Positions 15,201 to 23,100 are shown, counted from the stretch's first letter. The stretch: DNA of 23,692 bases from JBGSWL01 sp041752455 (GCA_041752455.1 JBGSWL010000158.1:1-23692), one strand, 5' to 3'. The notes: generated by a model from the sequence alone, not told the origin. Made by a program: numbers and translations.

Positions 15201-17745
15201 GGTTCTCCGGATCGTACAGCGGCGCATAGCCGACACCGGCGATGATGACCGGATACTGCTCGCCGAAATACTCGATCATGTAGCGATTGCCGACGACTGC
15301 ATGCCCGTGCGGTATCCAGGCAAGGGCGATGTTCTTGCCGACCGACGGACCAAAGGCGATCGATGTCGTATAGGACCGGCGGCCCTTGGCATCGACCAGC
15401 GTCTGCCCGGTTGAAGGATCGAGCACCGGGCAAATGCCGACCGGGTAGCGCTTCACGCCATGGGAATCGGTATTTTCGTCCATCACCAGCGTGCACAGCA
15501 TTGCCGCCTGATGCGGCAGCGCGCGCTGGGCGAGGTAGGCAGCCTTGCCGCGGAAATCGTCGTCCTTGACCTTCGGGCGGGCCAGATCAGACTCGATCAG
15601 GTTGTAGTCGGTCAGAAGGTCCGAATTCTGCAGGCGCAGCGACTTTTCCATGCGGCGCGAGTTTGCGTAGGTCTCGACGCCGAACGCCATGATGCCCTCA
15701 GCGCGCAGCGCATCCCAGACGGCAAGACCGTCGTCATAGGCCATGTGCAGTTCGAAGCCCTGTTCGCCGACATAGGAAATCCGGAACGCGGTGACCGGCT
15801 TGCCCGCAATCGTCAGTTCCTTGAGCGTTGCAAAGGCAAACGCCTCTTGGTCGAGCGCAGACGGATCGGTGACCACCTTCTTCAGGCTTTCGCGCGCCTG
15901 CGGGCCCCAGATGCCGATGGTGACATTGGCGTCCGTCACATCCTCGATCATCACGTCAAAGCCGCGGTCCTTCGCAAGGCGGCGCATGAAGGCAAAGTCG
16001 CGCGGTCCGGCATCGGCCCCGTCGATCACGCGGCAACGGTCCGCCATGCGCAGCACGGTCAGATCGGCGCGCACGCCGCCATCTTCTTCGAGGAAGTGGG
16101 TGTAGATGCCGCGATTGATGTTGCGCTCGCCGCCGATCTTCGCAACGCACAGCCATTCCAGAAAGGCCACATGGTGGGGGCCCGACACGTCGTAGATGGC
16201 AAAGTGCGACAGGTTGATGATGCCGACGCTTTCGCTCATCTCTAGCTGCTCGGCATTTGAAACGCGCCAGAAATGGCGGTTGTCCCATTCGTTTTCGCGC
16301 ACCGGCACCTTGTGCGCCCACTTGTCCAGAAGGTGGTTGTTGGCGGCATAGCCATGCGCGCGTTCCCAGCCGCCCAGTTCCATGAAGTGGCCGCCGAGTT
16401 CCACTTCGCGGGCGTGGAACGGCGAGCGGCGGACATTGCGGCCCTTTGAGAACGGCTCGCGCGGATGCACAGCCGGGTTGTAGATCTTCATGGCGGTTTC
16501 GGAGCACCGGTCATGGATGAACTGTTCGCCGGTCTGGTGCGGGTAGAAGCGCGCATAGTCCGCCGCATGGATGTCGATTGGCGTGCGTCCGTCGGTCATC
16601 CAGTCAGCGATCAGCTTGCCGACCCCGGGACCATCCTTGACCCAGACTGCGACCGCATACCAGAGGCCGCGCACCTTGACGCTTTCGCCGAGCGAGGCGC
16701 CGCCGTCGGTCGTCACCTGCAGCAGGCCGTTGAACGAGCGCTTTTCCTCGTAACCGAGTTCGGCAAGGATCGGCGTCAGCTCGATCGCCCGTTCGAGCGG
16801 CTCGATCACCTGCTCCATGTCGAGATCGCGCTGGGAGGGCGACAGCCGTGCCTGATGCTTGTCGAGGATGTCGCGCGGGTGGCAGAGGCGCGGTTCGCGC
16901 TCCTCGTAGTATCCCCACTCGATCATGCCGCCTTCGGTCGATTTCGGATCGCCGGTGTCGCGCATGTAGGCCGAGTTGCCCTGGTCGCGCAGCAGCGGCC
17001 AGCCGATCTCCTTGCCGGTTCCGGCAAATTCCTCATAGGGCCCGAACCACAACAGCGGATGGTCGACCGGCATCACCGGCAGGTCTTCGCCTGCCATGTC
17101 GGCAATCAGGCGGCCCCAGAGCCCGGCGCAGACAACAACATGGTCGGCATGGATCGTGCCCTTGGCGGTCTGCACACCGCGAATGCGGCCGTCTTCGATG
17201 ACGAGACCGGTTGCGGCGGTGTTGGCAAATGCGGTGAGCTTGCCGCTCTTTTCGGCTTCATCGACCAGCAGGCCCGCGACAACCTGGCTGCGCGGAATGA
17301 CGAGGCCGGCGTCCGGATCCCACATGCCGCCCTGCACGACGCTTTCCTCGATCAGCGGGAACTTTTCCTTGATCTCGGCCGGTTCGATCATGCGCGCGCG
17401 CGTGCCGAATGCCTTGCCCGAGGCGACCTTGCGGCGGATTTCGTCCATCCGGGCATCATCGCCGACGCGGGCGACTTCGAGGCCGCCGACGCGGGCATAG
17501 TTGCCGCGCTTTTCAAAGAAATCGATCGAGTACTGCGTTGTCCAGACCGACAGGAGATCGTGGCTGGTGGTGTAGCAGAAGTCGGAGGCGTGCGAGGTTG
17601 AGCCGATGTCGGTCGGGATCGCGCTCTTGTCGATGCCGACAATGTCGCTCCAGCCGCGCTCGATCAGGTGATGGGCGACGGATGCGCCGACGATCCCGCC
17701 GAGACCAATGATGACGACATTTGCACGTTCGGGAAACCTGGCCAT
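15184..17745 (-). CDS. Dimethylglycine/sarcosine dehydrogenase-like flavoprotein with GcvT domain
   Basis: An 853-residue flavoprotein with the DAO-FAO_M-GcvT-GcvT_C plan of dimethylglycine and sarcosine dehydrogenases. The FAD Rossmann motif IIGLGGIVGASVAHHL lies at residues 12-27. His52 in TSHASDF matches the position of the histidine that binds FAD covalently in that family. The middle domain has VWVKDGPGVGKLIADWM. The C-terminal half carries the folate-binding GcvT signatures (SVGIINLSHFAIYDVSGP, RISYVGEQGFELHM). The family removes an N-methyl group and passes it to tetrahydrofolate. The ATG at 17745 has GGAG 10 nt upstream (plus-strand ctcc 17756-17759). A GTG at 17751 is a weaker alternative. 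It is divergent from the DUF1194 gene and near a GbdR-like regulator, which supports a glycine-betaine catabolic role. The substrate could also be sarcosine. Confidence 0.88.
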   Translation of the reverse strand: MARFPERANVVIIGLGGIVGASVAHHLIERGWSDIVGIDKSAIPTDIGSTSHASDFCYTTSHDLLSVWTTQYSIDFFEKRGNYARVGGLEVARVGDDARMDEIRRKVASGKAFGTRARMIEPAEIKEKFPLIEESVVQGGMWDPDAGLVIPRSQVVAGLLVDEAEKSGKLTAFANTAATGLVIEDGRIRGVQTAKGTIHADHVVVCAGLWGRLIADMAGEDLPVMPVDHPLLWFGPYEEFAGTGKEIGWPLLRDQGNSAYMRDTGDPKSTEGGMIEWGYYEEREPRLCHPRDILDKHQARLSPSQRDLDMEQVIEPLERAIELTPILAELGYEEKRSFNGLLQVTTDGGASLGESVKVRGLWYAVAVWVKDGPGVGKLIADWMTDGRTPIDIHAADYARFYPHQTGEQFIHDRCSETAMKIYNPAVHPREPFSKGRNVRRSPFHAREVELGGHFMELGGWERAHGYAANNHLLDKWAHKVPVRENEWDNRHFWRVSNAEQLEMSESVGIINLSHFAIYDVSGPHHVAFLEWLCVAKIGGERNINRGIYTHFLEEDGGVRADLTVLRMADRCRVIDGADAGPRDFAFMRRLAKDRGFDVMIEDVTDANVTIGIWGPQARESLKKVVTDPSALDQEAFAFATLKELTIAGKPVTAFRISYVGEQGFELHMAYDDGLAVWDALRAEGIMAFGVETYANSRRMEKSLRLQNSDLLTDYNLIESDLARPKVKDDDFRGKAAYLAQRALPHQAAMLCTLVMDENTDSHGVKRYPVGICPVLDPSTGQTLVDAKGRRSYTTSIAFGPSVGKNIALAWIPHGHAVVGNRYMIEYFGEQYPVIIAGVGYAPLYDPENLKPRS

Positions 17746-17836
17746 GGCCACGATGCTCCAACAAAAAAGAGGTGACCCGCACCGGCGGGCATCGCTGCGA
17801 TTTATCCGAAAAAGGTCCGGTTTGCCCTGTTCTTTC

Positions 17837-17856
17837 TGCGACCGGGCGATGTCGCG
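17837..17856. promoter_or_regulatory. Candidate operator in the divergent flavoprotein/DUF1194 region
   Basis: TGCGAC (17837-17842) and GTCGCG (17851-17856) form an imperfect inverted repeat with an 8-nt spacer, in the 169-bp gap between the two divergent genes. The same half-site recurs in palindromes upstream of the GbdR-like regulator and of the 53-codon gene, so it may be bound by that regulator. One arm deviates from the half-site at its last base, so the call is weak. Confidence 0.35.
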
Positions 17857-17914
17857 CCTGACCGATTGCGCAACGTTACTTGCCAGCGGCCTTCCGGCGC
17901 CTACACTCGTTTCC

Positions 17915-18736
17915 ATGACGAGATTGCGCAGCGTTTTCACTGCGGCTCTTGCCGCCATGATATCGGCTTTCAGCCTTTGTCCGGCACAGGCCGAAGAGGT
18001 CGATGTCGAGCTTGTGCTTGCCGTCGATGTTTCCGGGTCGATGCGCAATGCCGAACTACGTTTGCAACGGCGCGGCTATGTCGAGGCGCTGCGCTCGCCA
18101 CAGGTGCATGAGGCGATTGCGCGCGGCGATCTTGGCAAGGTTGCGATCACCTATCTGGAATGGGCGCGCGACGACCTGCAGAAGGTGATCGTGCCATGGA
18201 CGCTGATTGATGGTGCTGCATCAGCCAACGCCTTTGCCGACCGGCTGGAGGCGGCAGGAATCGAGAACATGCGCAACACCTCGATCAGCGGCGCCATCGA
18301 AACCGCCATGCGCATGCTGGACGACAATCCGCATGACGGCCTTCGCCAGGTGATCGACATTTCCGGCGACGGACCGAACAACCAGGGCGGAACAGTGACC
18401 GATGCGCGCGACTTGGCCGTTGCCTCCGGGATCACGATCAACGGCCTGCCGATCCTTGCGCAAGCCTGGACCTCGGGCTTCGGCTACGGCCTTGATGACT
18501 ACTACCGGGCGTGCGTGATCGGCGGGCCGGGCGCTTTCGTGCTGCCGGTCACGGAATGGGACGAGTTTGCGGAAGCAGTCCGGCGCAAGCTGGTGCTCGA
18601 ACTGGCAGGCCTGAAACCGGATGGCGGCGACACGGCCCTGCCTGTGGTCCGGGCGCAGTTTCTCGATGTGGTGCCGGACAATGTCGATTGCCGGATCGGC
18701 GAAAAGCAACGGCGAACCTATGAGTTCGACCGTTAG
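17915..18736 (+). CDS. DUF1194 protein with VWA-like MIDAS motif, exported
   Basis: A 273-residue protein. The start at 17915 gives a signal peptide (MTRLRSVFTAALAAMISAFSLCPAQA), cleaved near residue 26. The mature protein opens with a von Willebrand A-type strand and MIDAS motif, LVLAVDVSGSM (DxSxS at 38-42). ISGDGPNNQGG lies further on at the position of the second metal loop. This matches DUF1194, found mostly in alphaproteobacteria, whose function is not known; the fold suggests metal-dependent protein binding in the periplasm. It reads divergently from the flavoprotein gene and its stop overlaps the convergent regulator gene by 4 bp. Nothing links it biochemically to betaine catabolism beyond position. 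Confidence 0.88.
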   Translation: MTRLRSVFTAALAAMISAFSLCPAQAEEVDVELVLAVDVSGSMRNAELRLQRRGYVEALRSPQVHEAIARGDLGKVAITYLEWARDDLQKVIVPWTLIDGAASANAFADRLEAAGIENMRNTSISGAIETAMRMLDDNPHDGLRQVIDISGDGPNNQGGTVTDARDLAVASGITINGLPILAQAWTSGFGYGLDDYYRACVIGGPGAFVLPVTEWDEFAEAVRRKLVLELAGLKPDGGDTALPVVRAQFLDVVPDNVDCRIGEKQRRTYEFDR

Positions 18737-19797
18737 GCCTCGACGCTGACCGTTGCCGGGGCCTGAAGCAGCGGGTGCTTGCGCTCGGCGCGTTCCTGCT
18801 GCGGGCTCTTGTCGTAGAGTTCGCGGTAGCATTTGGAAAAATGCGAGGCGGAGACGAAGCCGCAGGCAATCGCCAGTTCGACGACCGGAAGGGTTGACTG
18901 CACCAGCAGGTGACGCGCCCGGTCGAGGCGGATTTCCAGATAGTAGCGCGCCGGTGAACGGCCCATCTCCTGGCGGAACAGCCGCTCGATCTGGCGGCGC
19001 GACAGGCCGACATGGTCGGCAATTTCCACCAGCGACAGGGGCTCGGCGAGATGGGCTTCCATCAGCTCGATGATTTCCAGCACGCGCGCATTCTGCACGC
19101 CAAGGCGGGCGCGCAGCGGCAGGCGCTGGCGATCCCCGGCAGAGCGCACCCGGTCGGTCAGCATCTGTTCGCAGACCCGGTTGACGAGATCATCGTCAAA
19201 GTCGCGGGCGATCAGCGACAGCATCATGTCGAGCGACGCCGTGCCACCGGCGCAGGTGAAGACGTTGCCGTCGATCTCGAAAAGGTCGGCGAACACCTGC
19301 ACCTTCGGGAATTTTTCCTGGAAGCCCGGCAGGTTCTCCCAGTGGATGGCGCAGCGCTTGCCGGACAAGAGCCCGGCGGCGGCAACCACATGGGCACCCG
19401 TACACAGCCCGCCGACGGCAATGCCGCGCGTGTGTTCCTCGCGCAGCAAACCGGTCAAGCCGCGTGTCGCATGGTGTTCGATATTCAGGCCGCCGCAGAC
19501 GAGAAACAGTGTCGGCCGCTGTTCGGCGCCGATCAGGCGGCGTTCGTCAGCGCTTGATGTGGTGACGGCGATGGCAACACCGTTCGAGGCGGCGACCGGT
19601 TGGCCGTCTTCCGACGACAATCGCCATTCATAGGCCGTCTTGCCGAGCATGCGGTTTGCAAGCCGTAGCGCCTCGATGGCCGAGGCAAAGGCGATCATGG
19701 TGAAATCCGGGACCAGATGAAAGACGATCCGGCGCACGGGCAGGGGCGTCCGTCTGGTCAGCGTGTCGTCCACTTTCCGATCTCCGGGGCTTGTCAT
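18733..19797 (-). CDS. GlxA-family AraC-type regulator, GbdR-like
   Basis: A 354-residue regulator. Residues about 20-215 are a DJ-1/PfpI (class I amidotransferase-like) sensor domain: FLVCGGLNIE, GIAVGGLCTGAHVVAAAGLL with Cys132 at the nucleophile-elbow position, IHWENLPGF, and FTCAGGTASLDMMLSLI. Residues about 240-335 are an AraC DNA-binding domain with two helix-turn-helix motifs (LVEIADHVGLSRRQIERLFR and VVELAIACGFVSASHFSKCYRE). The overall pattern is close to Pseudomonas GbdR/CdhR, activators of glycine betaine/dimethylglycine or carnitine catabolism. That fits the neighbouring dimethylglycine dehydrogenase-like gene and soxBDA. A perfect palindrome 33 bp upstream suggests autoregulation. 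The inducer is inferred, not seen. Confidence 0.87.
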   Translation of the reverse strand: MTSPGDRKVDDTLTRRTPLPVRRIVFHLVPDFTMIAFASAIEALRLANRMLGKTAYEWRLSSEDGQPVAASNGVAIAVTTSSADERRLIGAEQRPTLFLVCGGLNIEHHATRGLTGLLREEHTRGIAVGGLCTGAHVVAAAGLLSGKRCAIHWENLPGFQEKFPKVQVFADLFEIDGNVFTCAGGTASLDMMLSLIARDFDDDLVNRVCEQMLTDRVRSAGDRQRLPLRARLGVQNARVLEIIELMEAHLAEPLSLVEIADHVGLSRRQIERLFRQEMGRSPARYYLEIRLDRARHLLVQSTLPVVELAIACGFVSASHFSKCYRELYDKSPQQERAERKHPLLQAPATVSVEA

Positions 19798-19829
19798 GGT
19801 GCGGCGGGCCGGGCTTCACATCGCCTGCG

Positions 19830-19845
19830 TGTCGCACCTGCGACA
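19830..19845. promoter_or_regulatory. Perfect palindrome upstream of the GbdR-like regulator
   Basis: TGTCGCA (19830-19836) and TGCGACA (19839-19845) form a perfect 7-bp inverted repeat with a 2-nt spacer, 33 bp upstream of the regulator start. Position and symmetry fit an autoregulatory operator or a promoter-proximal regulator site. No -10/-35 pair is confidently seen. Confidence 0.5.
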
Positions 19846-19933
19846 TTTCATCAGTCAAACGTCTGTCCTGCAAGGGATTTGTTTGGCGCCCTCATGGTCG
19901 CAAACAGGCTGATGCGTTGACGACTAGACAAGC

Positions 19934-19966
19934 AAAAGCCGCCCGCAGCACAAGGCCGGGGCGGCT
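19934..19966 (-). terminator. Intrinsic terminator, minus strand, after the 53-codon gene
   Basis: On the minus strand, AGCCGCCC (plus 19959-19966) pairs perfectly with GGGCGGCT (plus 19937-19944) across a 14-nt loop. The stem is followed by TTTTGCTT. It lies 28 nt after the stop of the small gene at 19994 and before the regulator, so the two are separate transcripts. The loop is long and the T-tract short, so efficiency may be moderate. Confidence 0.7.
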
Positions 19967-19993
19967 CGCAATTGTCGGAACGATCCGGTCGCG

Positions 19994-20155
19994 TCAGACG
20001 ATCATGCCGTAGCGCGAACCGGCGCGGGCGCCGGTTTCACCGGGCATGGTGTTGGCGAGGCGCTGACGCTCCATCGCAGTGGTGAGATTGCGGCCGGTTG
20101 CCGGTGCATAGGCCGAGCGGGTGCTGGCGCGGAAGAGGTTGAGGAAAATCGACAT
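19994..20155 (-). CDS. Small 53-residue hypothetical protein
   Basis: A short reading frame of 53 codons between the regulator and the toxin-antitoxin pair. It begins MSIFLNLFRASTRSAYAPA and ends GARAGSRYGMIV. The product is basic, rich in Arg, Ala and Thr, with no signal peptide or transmembrane segment beyond a short hydrophobic N-terminus (IFLNLF). Evidence that it is real: GGAG 10 nt before the ATG (plus ctcc 20166-20169), a minus-strand terminator 28 nt after the stop, and a palindromic operator-like site about 110-130 bp upstream. The two longer overlapping frames on the same strand have Arg/Pro/His-rich translations and look like shadows. I do not recognise a family. It could be a small regulatory protein or peptide expressed with the methylamine genes. 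Confidence 0.62.
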   Translation of the reverse strand: MSIFLNLFRASTRSAYAPATGRNLTTAMERQRLANTMPGETGARAGSRYGMIV

Positions 20156-20262
20156 GGTCCTGGTGCTCCAATGCCCGGGTGCGGGCGCAGTGTTCCGTTG
20201 CAGTGCATATGGTCCTTCCGCGACTTTTTTGCGACTGCGAAAGCGCTGTTGAGCGTCGATTT

Positions 20263-20284
20263 TGCGACATGTCAGAATGTCGCA
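20263..20284. promoter_or_regulatory. Perfect palindrome upstream of the 53-codon gene
   Basis: TGCGACAT (20263-20270) and ATGTCGCA (20277-20284) form a perfect 8-bp inverted repeat with a 6-nt spacer. A further half-site, TTTTTTGCGAC, occurs at 20225-20235, repeating the TTTTGCGAC of 20260-20268 about 33 bp away. The cluster lies in the 150-bp gap between the antitoxin stop and the small gene. It looks like an operator; the matching half-sites upstream of the GbdR-like regulator suggest a shared protein. Confidence 0.5.
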
Positions 20285-20305
20285 GGCAAGATGGTGAACG
20301 CGGGG

Positions 20306-20617
20306 TTAATTGTCGCCCTTGCCGTGCACGGCCTTATGCAGGATCGAGTTGATCAGTGTCTGGTAGGGGATGCCCTCCCGCAGGGCCATGGCTTTCAGCC
20401 GGAGCAGGTTCCCCTCGTTGATGCGCATCGTGATCTTCTTGCTGCGACTGGCAAATGTGTTGCGGGCCATCTGCTGCAGTTCGGCCTTGCGTTCGGGCGT
20501 GAGGAAGCTCTCCCATTGGGAGATGTCGCTGTTCTCGATGGCTTCGATCAACTCGCGCTCTTCATCGTCGATATAAGGACCGGTGAAGCGGTCTTCGTCC
20601 TTCAGTTTTCCGTCCAT
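20306..20617 (-). CDS. CopG/BrnA-like antitoxin
   Basis: A 103-residue acidic-then-basic protein. The N-terminal 50 residues are acidic (YIDDEERELIEAIENSD) and probably neutralise the toxin. The C-terminal part (SKKITMRINEGNLLRLKAMA then GIPYQTLINSILHKAVHGK) has the ribbon-helix-helix pattern of CopG-type antitoxins and should bind its own promoter. The gene starts 3 nt after the upstream toxin stop, with GGGAG shortly before its ATG, so the two are co-translated. Toxin-first order is that of BrnTA modules. The exact subfamily name is uncertain; the role as antitoxin is well supported by the pairing. Confidence 0.78.
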   Translation of the reverse strand: MDGKLKDEDRFTGPYIDDEERELIEAIENSDISQWESFLTPERKAELQQMARNTFASRSKKITMRINEGNLLRLKAMALREGIPYQTLINSILHKAVHGKGDN

Positions 20618-20620
20618 GGC

Positions 20621-20902
20621 TCACTCTCCCAGATATTGTTTCGTGTATTTGCGGCTGGGGTAGGCGGTCTTCAAAAACAAGGTACCGTCTTCCTCGATCA
20701 CGTAAGGGACACAAAAAGCGTAACCGTCCATATCAAGTATGAACATGCGCTGATGCGGGCGGCTCGGGTTTCGCAGGTCATCCAAGACCCGTCCTTCCTG
20801 AATCGCCGTCGCGCAGTCGGCGAGGCCGATACCGCCACGACCGTCCGTTTCCCGGATCATCCGATCCTCGTCAGCGTTCCAGCGGATGTTTCGGTCTGGC
20901 AT
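20621..20902 (-). CDS. BrnT/DUF4258-like toxin
   Basis: A 93-residue small basic protein and probable toxin partner of the following antitoxin. The pattern IRWNADED, then a helix ending IQEGRVLDDL, then the beta-hairpin FILDMDGYAFCVPYVIEEDG and the C-terminal FLKTAYPSRKYTKQYLGE matches small RelE-fold ribonuclease-like toxins of the BrnT/DUF4258 kind. The start at 20902 keeps the conserved IRWN segment but has no clear Shine-Dalgarno. A shorter form from the ATG at 20860 has GAGG 5 nt upstream but would lose that strand. The gene follows the RACo gene by 52 nt on the same strand and may be read through from it. Confidence 0.68.
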   Translation of the reverse strand: MPDRNIRWNADEDRMIRETDGRGGIGLADCATAIQEGRVLDDLRNPSRPHQRMFILDMDGYAFCVPYVIEEDGTLFLKTAYPSRKYTKQYLGE

Positions 20903-20954
20903 TTGCCAGACAATGTTTGGCAATTTTGGCGCGGGCGCAAGTTTGGGGTGAAAC

Positions 20955-22976
20955 TCAGCCCCGGCGGCGGCCACCCCGGCGACGGCCGTCGTCTCCCGCT
21001 TCAGACTGCGCCCGGCGCTCCGGCAGGGCGACGGCGGCGGCAAGGTTCGGGAACGCATCCAGCTTGTTCGGCAGTGCCATGGCCGAGACGAACAGGCGCT
21101 GGAAGTCCGGCTCCAGCGCTGTCTCGATCTTTTCGATCTCGGTAACGGCGGTCTCGATCTCGCGGCGGAAGTCGCGGTTGATCAGCGCCATGCGCGCACC
21201 GGTGCCGGCCGCATTGCCGACCGCGGTGACACGGGCCAGGTCGCAATCGGGGATCAGGCCGAGCACCATGGCGTATTTCGGATCGATGAAGGAGCCGAAG
21301 GCCCCGGCAAAGCGGATCTCGTCGACCGTGGTGATCGCCAGCTTGTCCATCAGCAGGCGGATGCCGGCGTAGAGCGCTGCTTTCGCCAGTTGGATGGCGC
21401 GGATGTCGTTTTGCGTCACGGTGATCGATTGGGCGCCTTCATGCAGCACATAGAAGAATGTGCGCTTGTTCTCGATGATGCGCGGCGTGCGCGCGGCCAT
21501 CGCACCGTCGATCACGCCATCTTCCGAGATCAGGCCGGCGAGGAACATTTCGGCGACCACCTCGATGATGCCGGACCCGCATATGCCGGTGACGCCGATG
21601 TCCTTGGCCGCTTCGGCAAAGCCCGGTTCATCCGACCACATCTCGACGCCGATCACCTTGAAGCGCGGCTCCAGCGTTGCCGCATCGATGCGCACGCGCT
21701 CGATGGCGCCCGGCGCGGCGCGCTGGCCCGACGAAATCTCGGCGCCTTCGAAAGCCGGCCCGGTCGGAGACGAGGCGGCGACGGTCCGGTATTTGGTGCC
21801 GAGAATGATTTCCGCATTGGTGCCGACATCGACCAGCAGCATGGTCTCGTCAGAGCGATGCGGCCCTTCCGCCAGCGTCGCAGCTGCGGCATCCGCCCCC
21901 ACATGGCCGGCAATGCACGGCAGCACATACATGCGCGCGCCAGGGTTCAGGGCAAGCCCGTTGTCGATGGCGCGCATCTCGACGGCACCGGAAAGCGCCA
22001 GCGCAAACGGCGCGCCACCAAGTTCCGTCGGGTCGATTCCCAGAAACAGGTGGTGCATCACCGGGTTTCCGACAAACACCGTGTCGAGGATGTCCGCGCT
22101 GTCGATTTCCGCCTCGCGCGCCACGTCGGCGATCAGGCCGTTCAGCGTTTCGCGCACGGCGCGGGTCATTGCCTCGCGCCCGTCCGGATTCATCATCACG
22201 TAGGACACCCGGCTCATCAGGTCTTCGCCAAAGCGGATCTGCGGGTTCGACGCCCCGGACGACGCAATCGTCAGGCCCGACAGCAGCGAGACCAGATGCA
22301 AGGCGATGGTCGTCGAGCCGATGTCGCAGGCAATGCCGTAGGCCTCGTTCTTCAGGCCCGGATAGAGCGCGACAATGGTTGCCGGCCCGCCGATGCGCGG
22401 CTGGTGCACGGCGGCGGTCACTTGCCATTTGCCCTTGCGCAGGATGCCTTGCACCTGCGGCACCAGATGCGGATCGCAGCCGATCTCGCCATAGTGCCAC
22501 TGCTCGGCGAGCGCCACCTTGAGCCGGTCGAGATCGCCGAGCGGCTTTTCCATGTCCGGCTCTTCAACCTCGACATAGCACATGTGCAGCGCCGGATTGC
22601 GGGCAAAGACCCGCGTGTCGGCAGCCTTGCGCACAACCTGGCGGTTGACGGCCGCATCGGCCGGAATGTCGATGACGAGATCGCCCTCGATGGTCGCCGA
22701 ACAGGACAGGCGGCGCCCTTCGGCCAATTCGCGCACCTGCCGGTAGCGGGTTTCCTTGGCACCGACCGGCGAGATGTGCGAGGCGTCCGACGTGATGCCA
22801 TGCTTGGCAAAGTGGCCGGTCTGCACCTCGACCTGGCAGCGGCCGCAGGTGGCGCGCCCACCGCAGACGCTTTCCACATAGACGCCGAGTTCGCGCGCTG
22901 CCTCGATCACGGGCGTGCCCTTGGCAAAGCGTCCGCGCTTGCCTGACGGCATGAAGAGGACAAGGGGATCAGTCAT
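20955..22976 (-). CDS. RACo-type corrinoid reductive activator, [2Fe-2S] ferredoxin plus ASKHA ATPase domain
   Basis: A 673-residue protein. Residues 1-105 are a plant-type [2Fe-2S] ferredoxin domain with Cys38, Cys44, Cys47 (CGGRATCGRC) and Cys92 (RLSCSA). A linker region leads to the ASKHA-type ATPase core (DUF4445): GIACDIGSTTIALHL (213-227), FVGNPVMHHLFLGI, LLVDVGTNAEIILG and RFAGAFGSFIDPKYA. This is the layout of RACo/RamA-like proteins, which use ATP and a low-potential electron to return inactive Co(II) corrinoid methyltransferase partners to Co(I). The C-terminus is an Arg/Gly-rich tail (GRRRGGRRRG). The start at 22976 is set by GGAG 9 nt upstream; codons further upstream lie in a repeat. 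It implies a corrinoid-dependent methyltransferase system, probably for glycine betaine or a related methylamine, just beyond the right edge. Confidence 0.88.
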   Translation of the reverse strand: MTDPLVLFMPSGKRGRFAKGTPVIEAARELGVYVESVCGGRATCGRCQVEVQTGHFAKHGITSDASHISPVGAKETRYRQVRELAEGRRLSCSATIEGDLVIDIPADAAVNRQVVRKAADTRVFARNPALHMCYVEVEEPDMEKPLGDLDRLKVALAEQWHYGEIGCDPHLVPQVQGILRKGKWQVTAAVHQPRIGGPATIVALYPGLKNEAYGIACDIGSTTIALHLVSLLSGLTIASSGASNPQIRFGEDLMSRVSYVMMNPDGREAMTRAVRETLNGLIADVAREAEIDSADILDTVFVGNPVMHHLFLGIDPTELGGAPFALALSGAVEMRAIDNGLALNPGARMYVLPCIAGHVGADAAAATLAEGPHRSDETMLLVDVGTNAEIILGTKYRTVAASSPTGPAFEGAEISSGQRAAPGAIERVRIDAATLEPRFKVIGVEMWSDEPGFAEAAKDIGVTGICGSGIIEVVAEMFLAGLISEDGVIDGAMAARTPRIIENKRTFFYVLHEGAQSITVTQNDIRAIQLAKAALYAGIRLLMDKLAITTVDEIRFAGAFGSFIDPKYAMVLGLIPDCDLARVTAVGNAAGTGARMALINRDFRREIETAVTEIEKIETALEPDFQRLFVSAMALPNKLDAFPNLAAAVALPERRAQSEAGDDGRRRGGRRRG

Positions 22977-22994
22977 GGATGGTTGCTCCGAACA

Positions 22995-23052
22995 CCCTCG
23001 TCCTTCGAGGCTCCGCTTCGGCAAGGCCTGCGTCACACCTCAGGATGAGAGT
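22995..23052. repeat. Palindromic intergenic repeat, copy A
   Basis: A roughly 58-bp element with imperfect inverted ends (CTCGTCC ... GGATGAG). Its first 30 bases after the outermost nucleotide are identical to copy C (CCTCGTCCTTCGAGGCTCCG onward). It lies immediately upstream of the RACo gene, so the RACo promoter must lie in or beyond it. Elements of this type are widespread between genes in rhizobia. Confidence 0.8.
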
Positions 23053-23100
23053 GTCAAAGCCAATGCCAGAACTTCTACTTTTCGTGCCTTGTGGCAGCAA

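Noticed and set aside
17746..18048. N-terminal extension of the flavoprotein to 18048
   Set aside because: The extra 101 codons overlap the divergent DUF1194 gene and its signal peptide. They encode Ser/Thr/Arg-rich sequence, and the Shine-Dalgarno and FAD motif position support the ATG at 17745.
20171..21145. Plus-strand open frame of 324 codons over the toxin-antitoxin pair
   Set aside because: Opposite a coherent toxin and antitoxin pair with matching motifs. It has no domain of its own, and its start lies in the small gene's leader.
21390..22946. Plus-strand open frame of 518 codons opposite the RACo-type gene
   Set aside because: The opposite strand carries the complete ferredoxin and ASKHA motifs, and this frame is His/Arg/Asp-rich without motifs.
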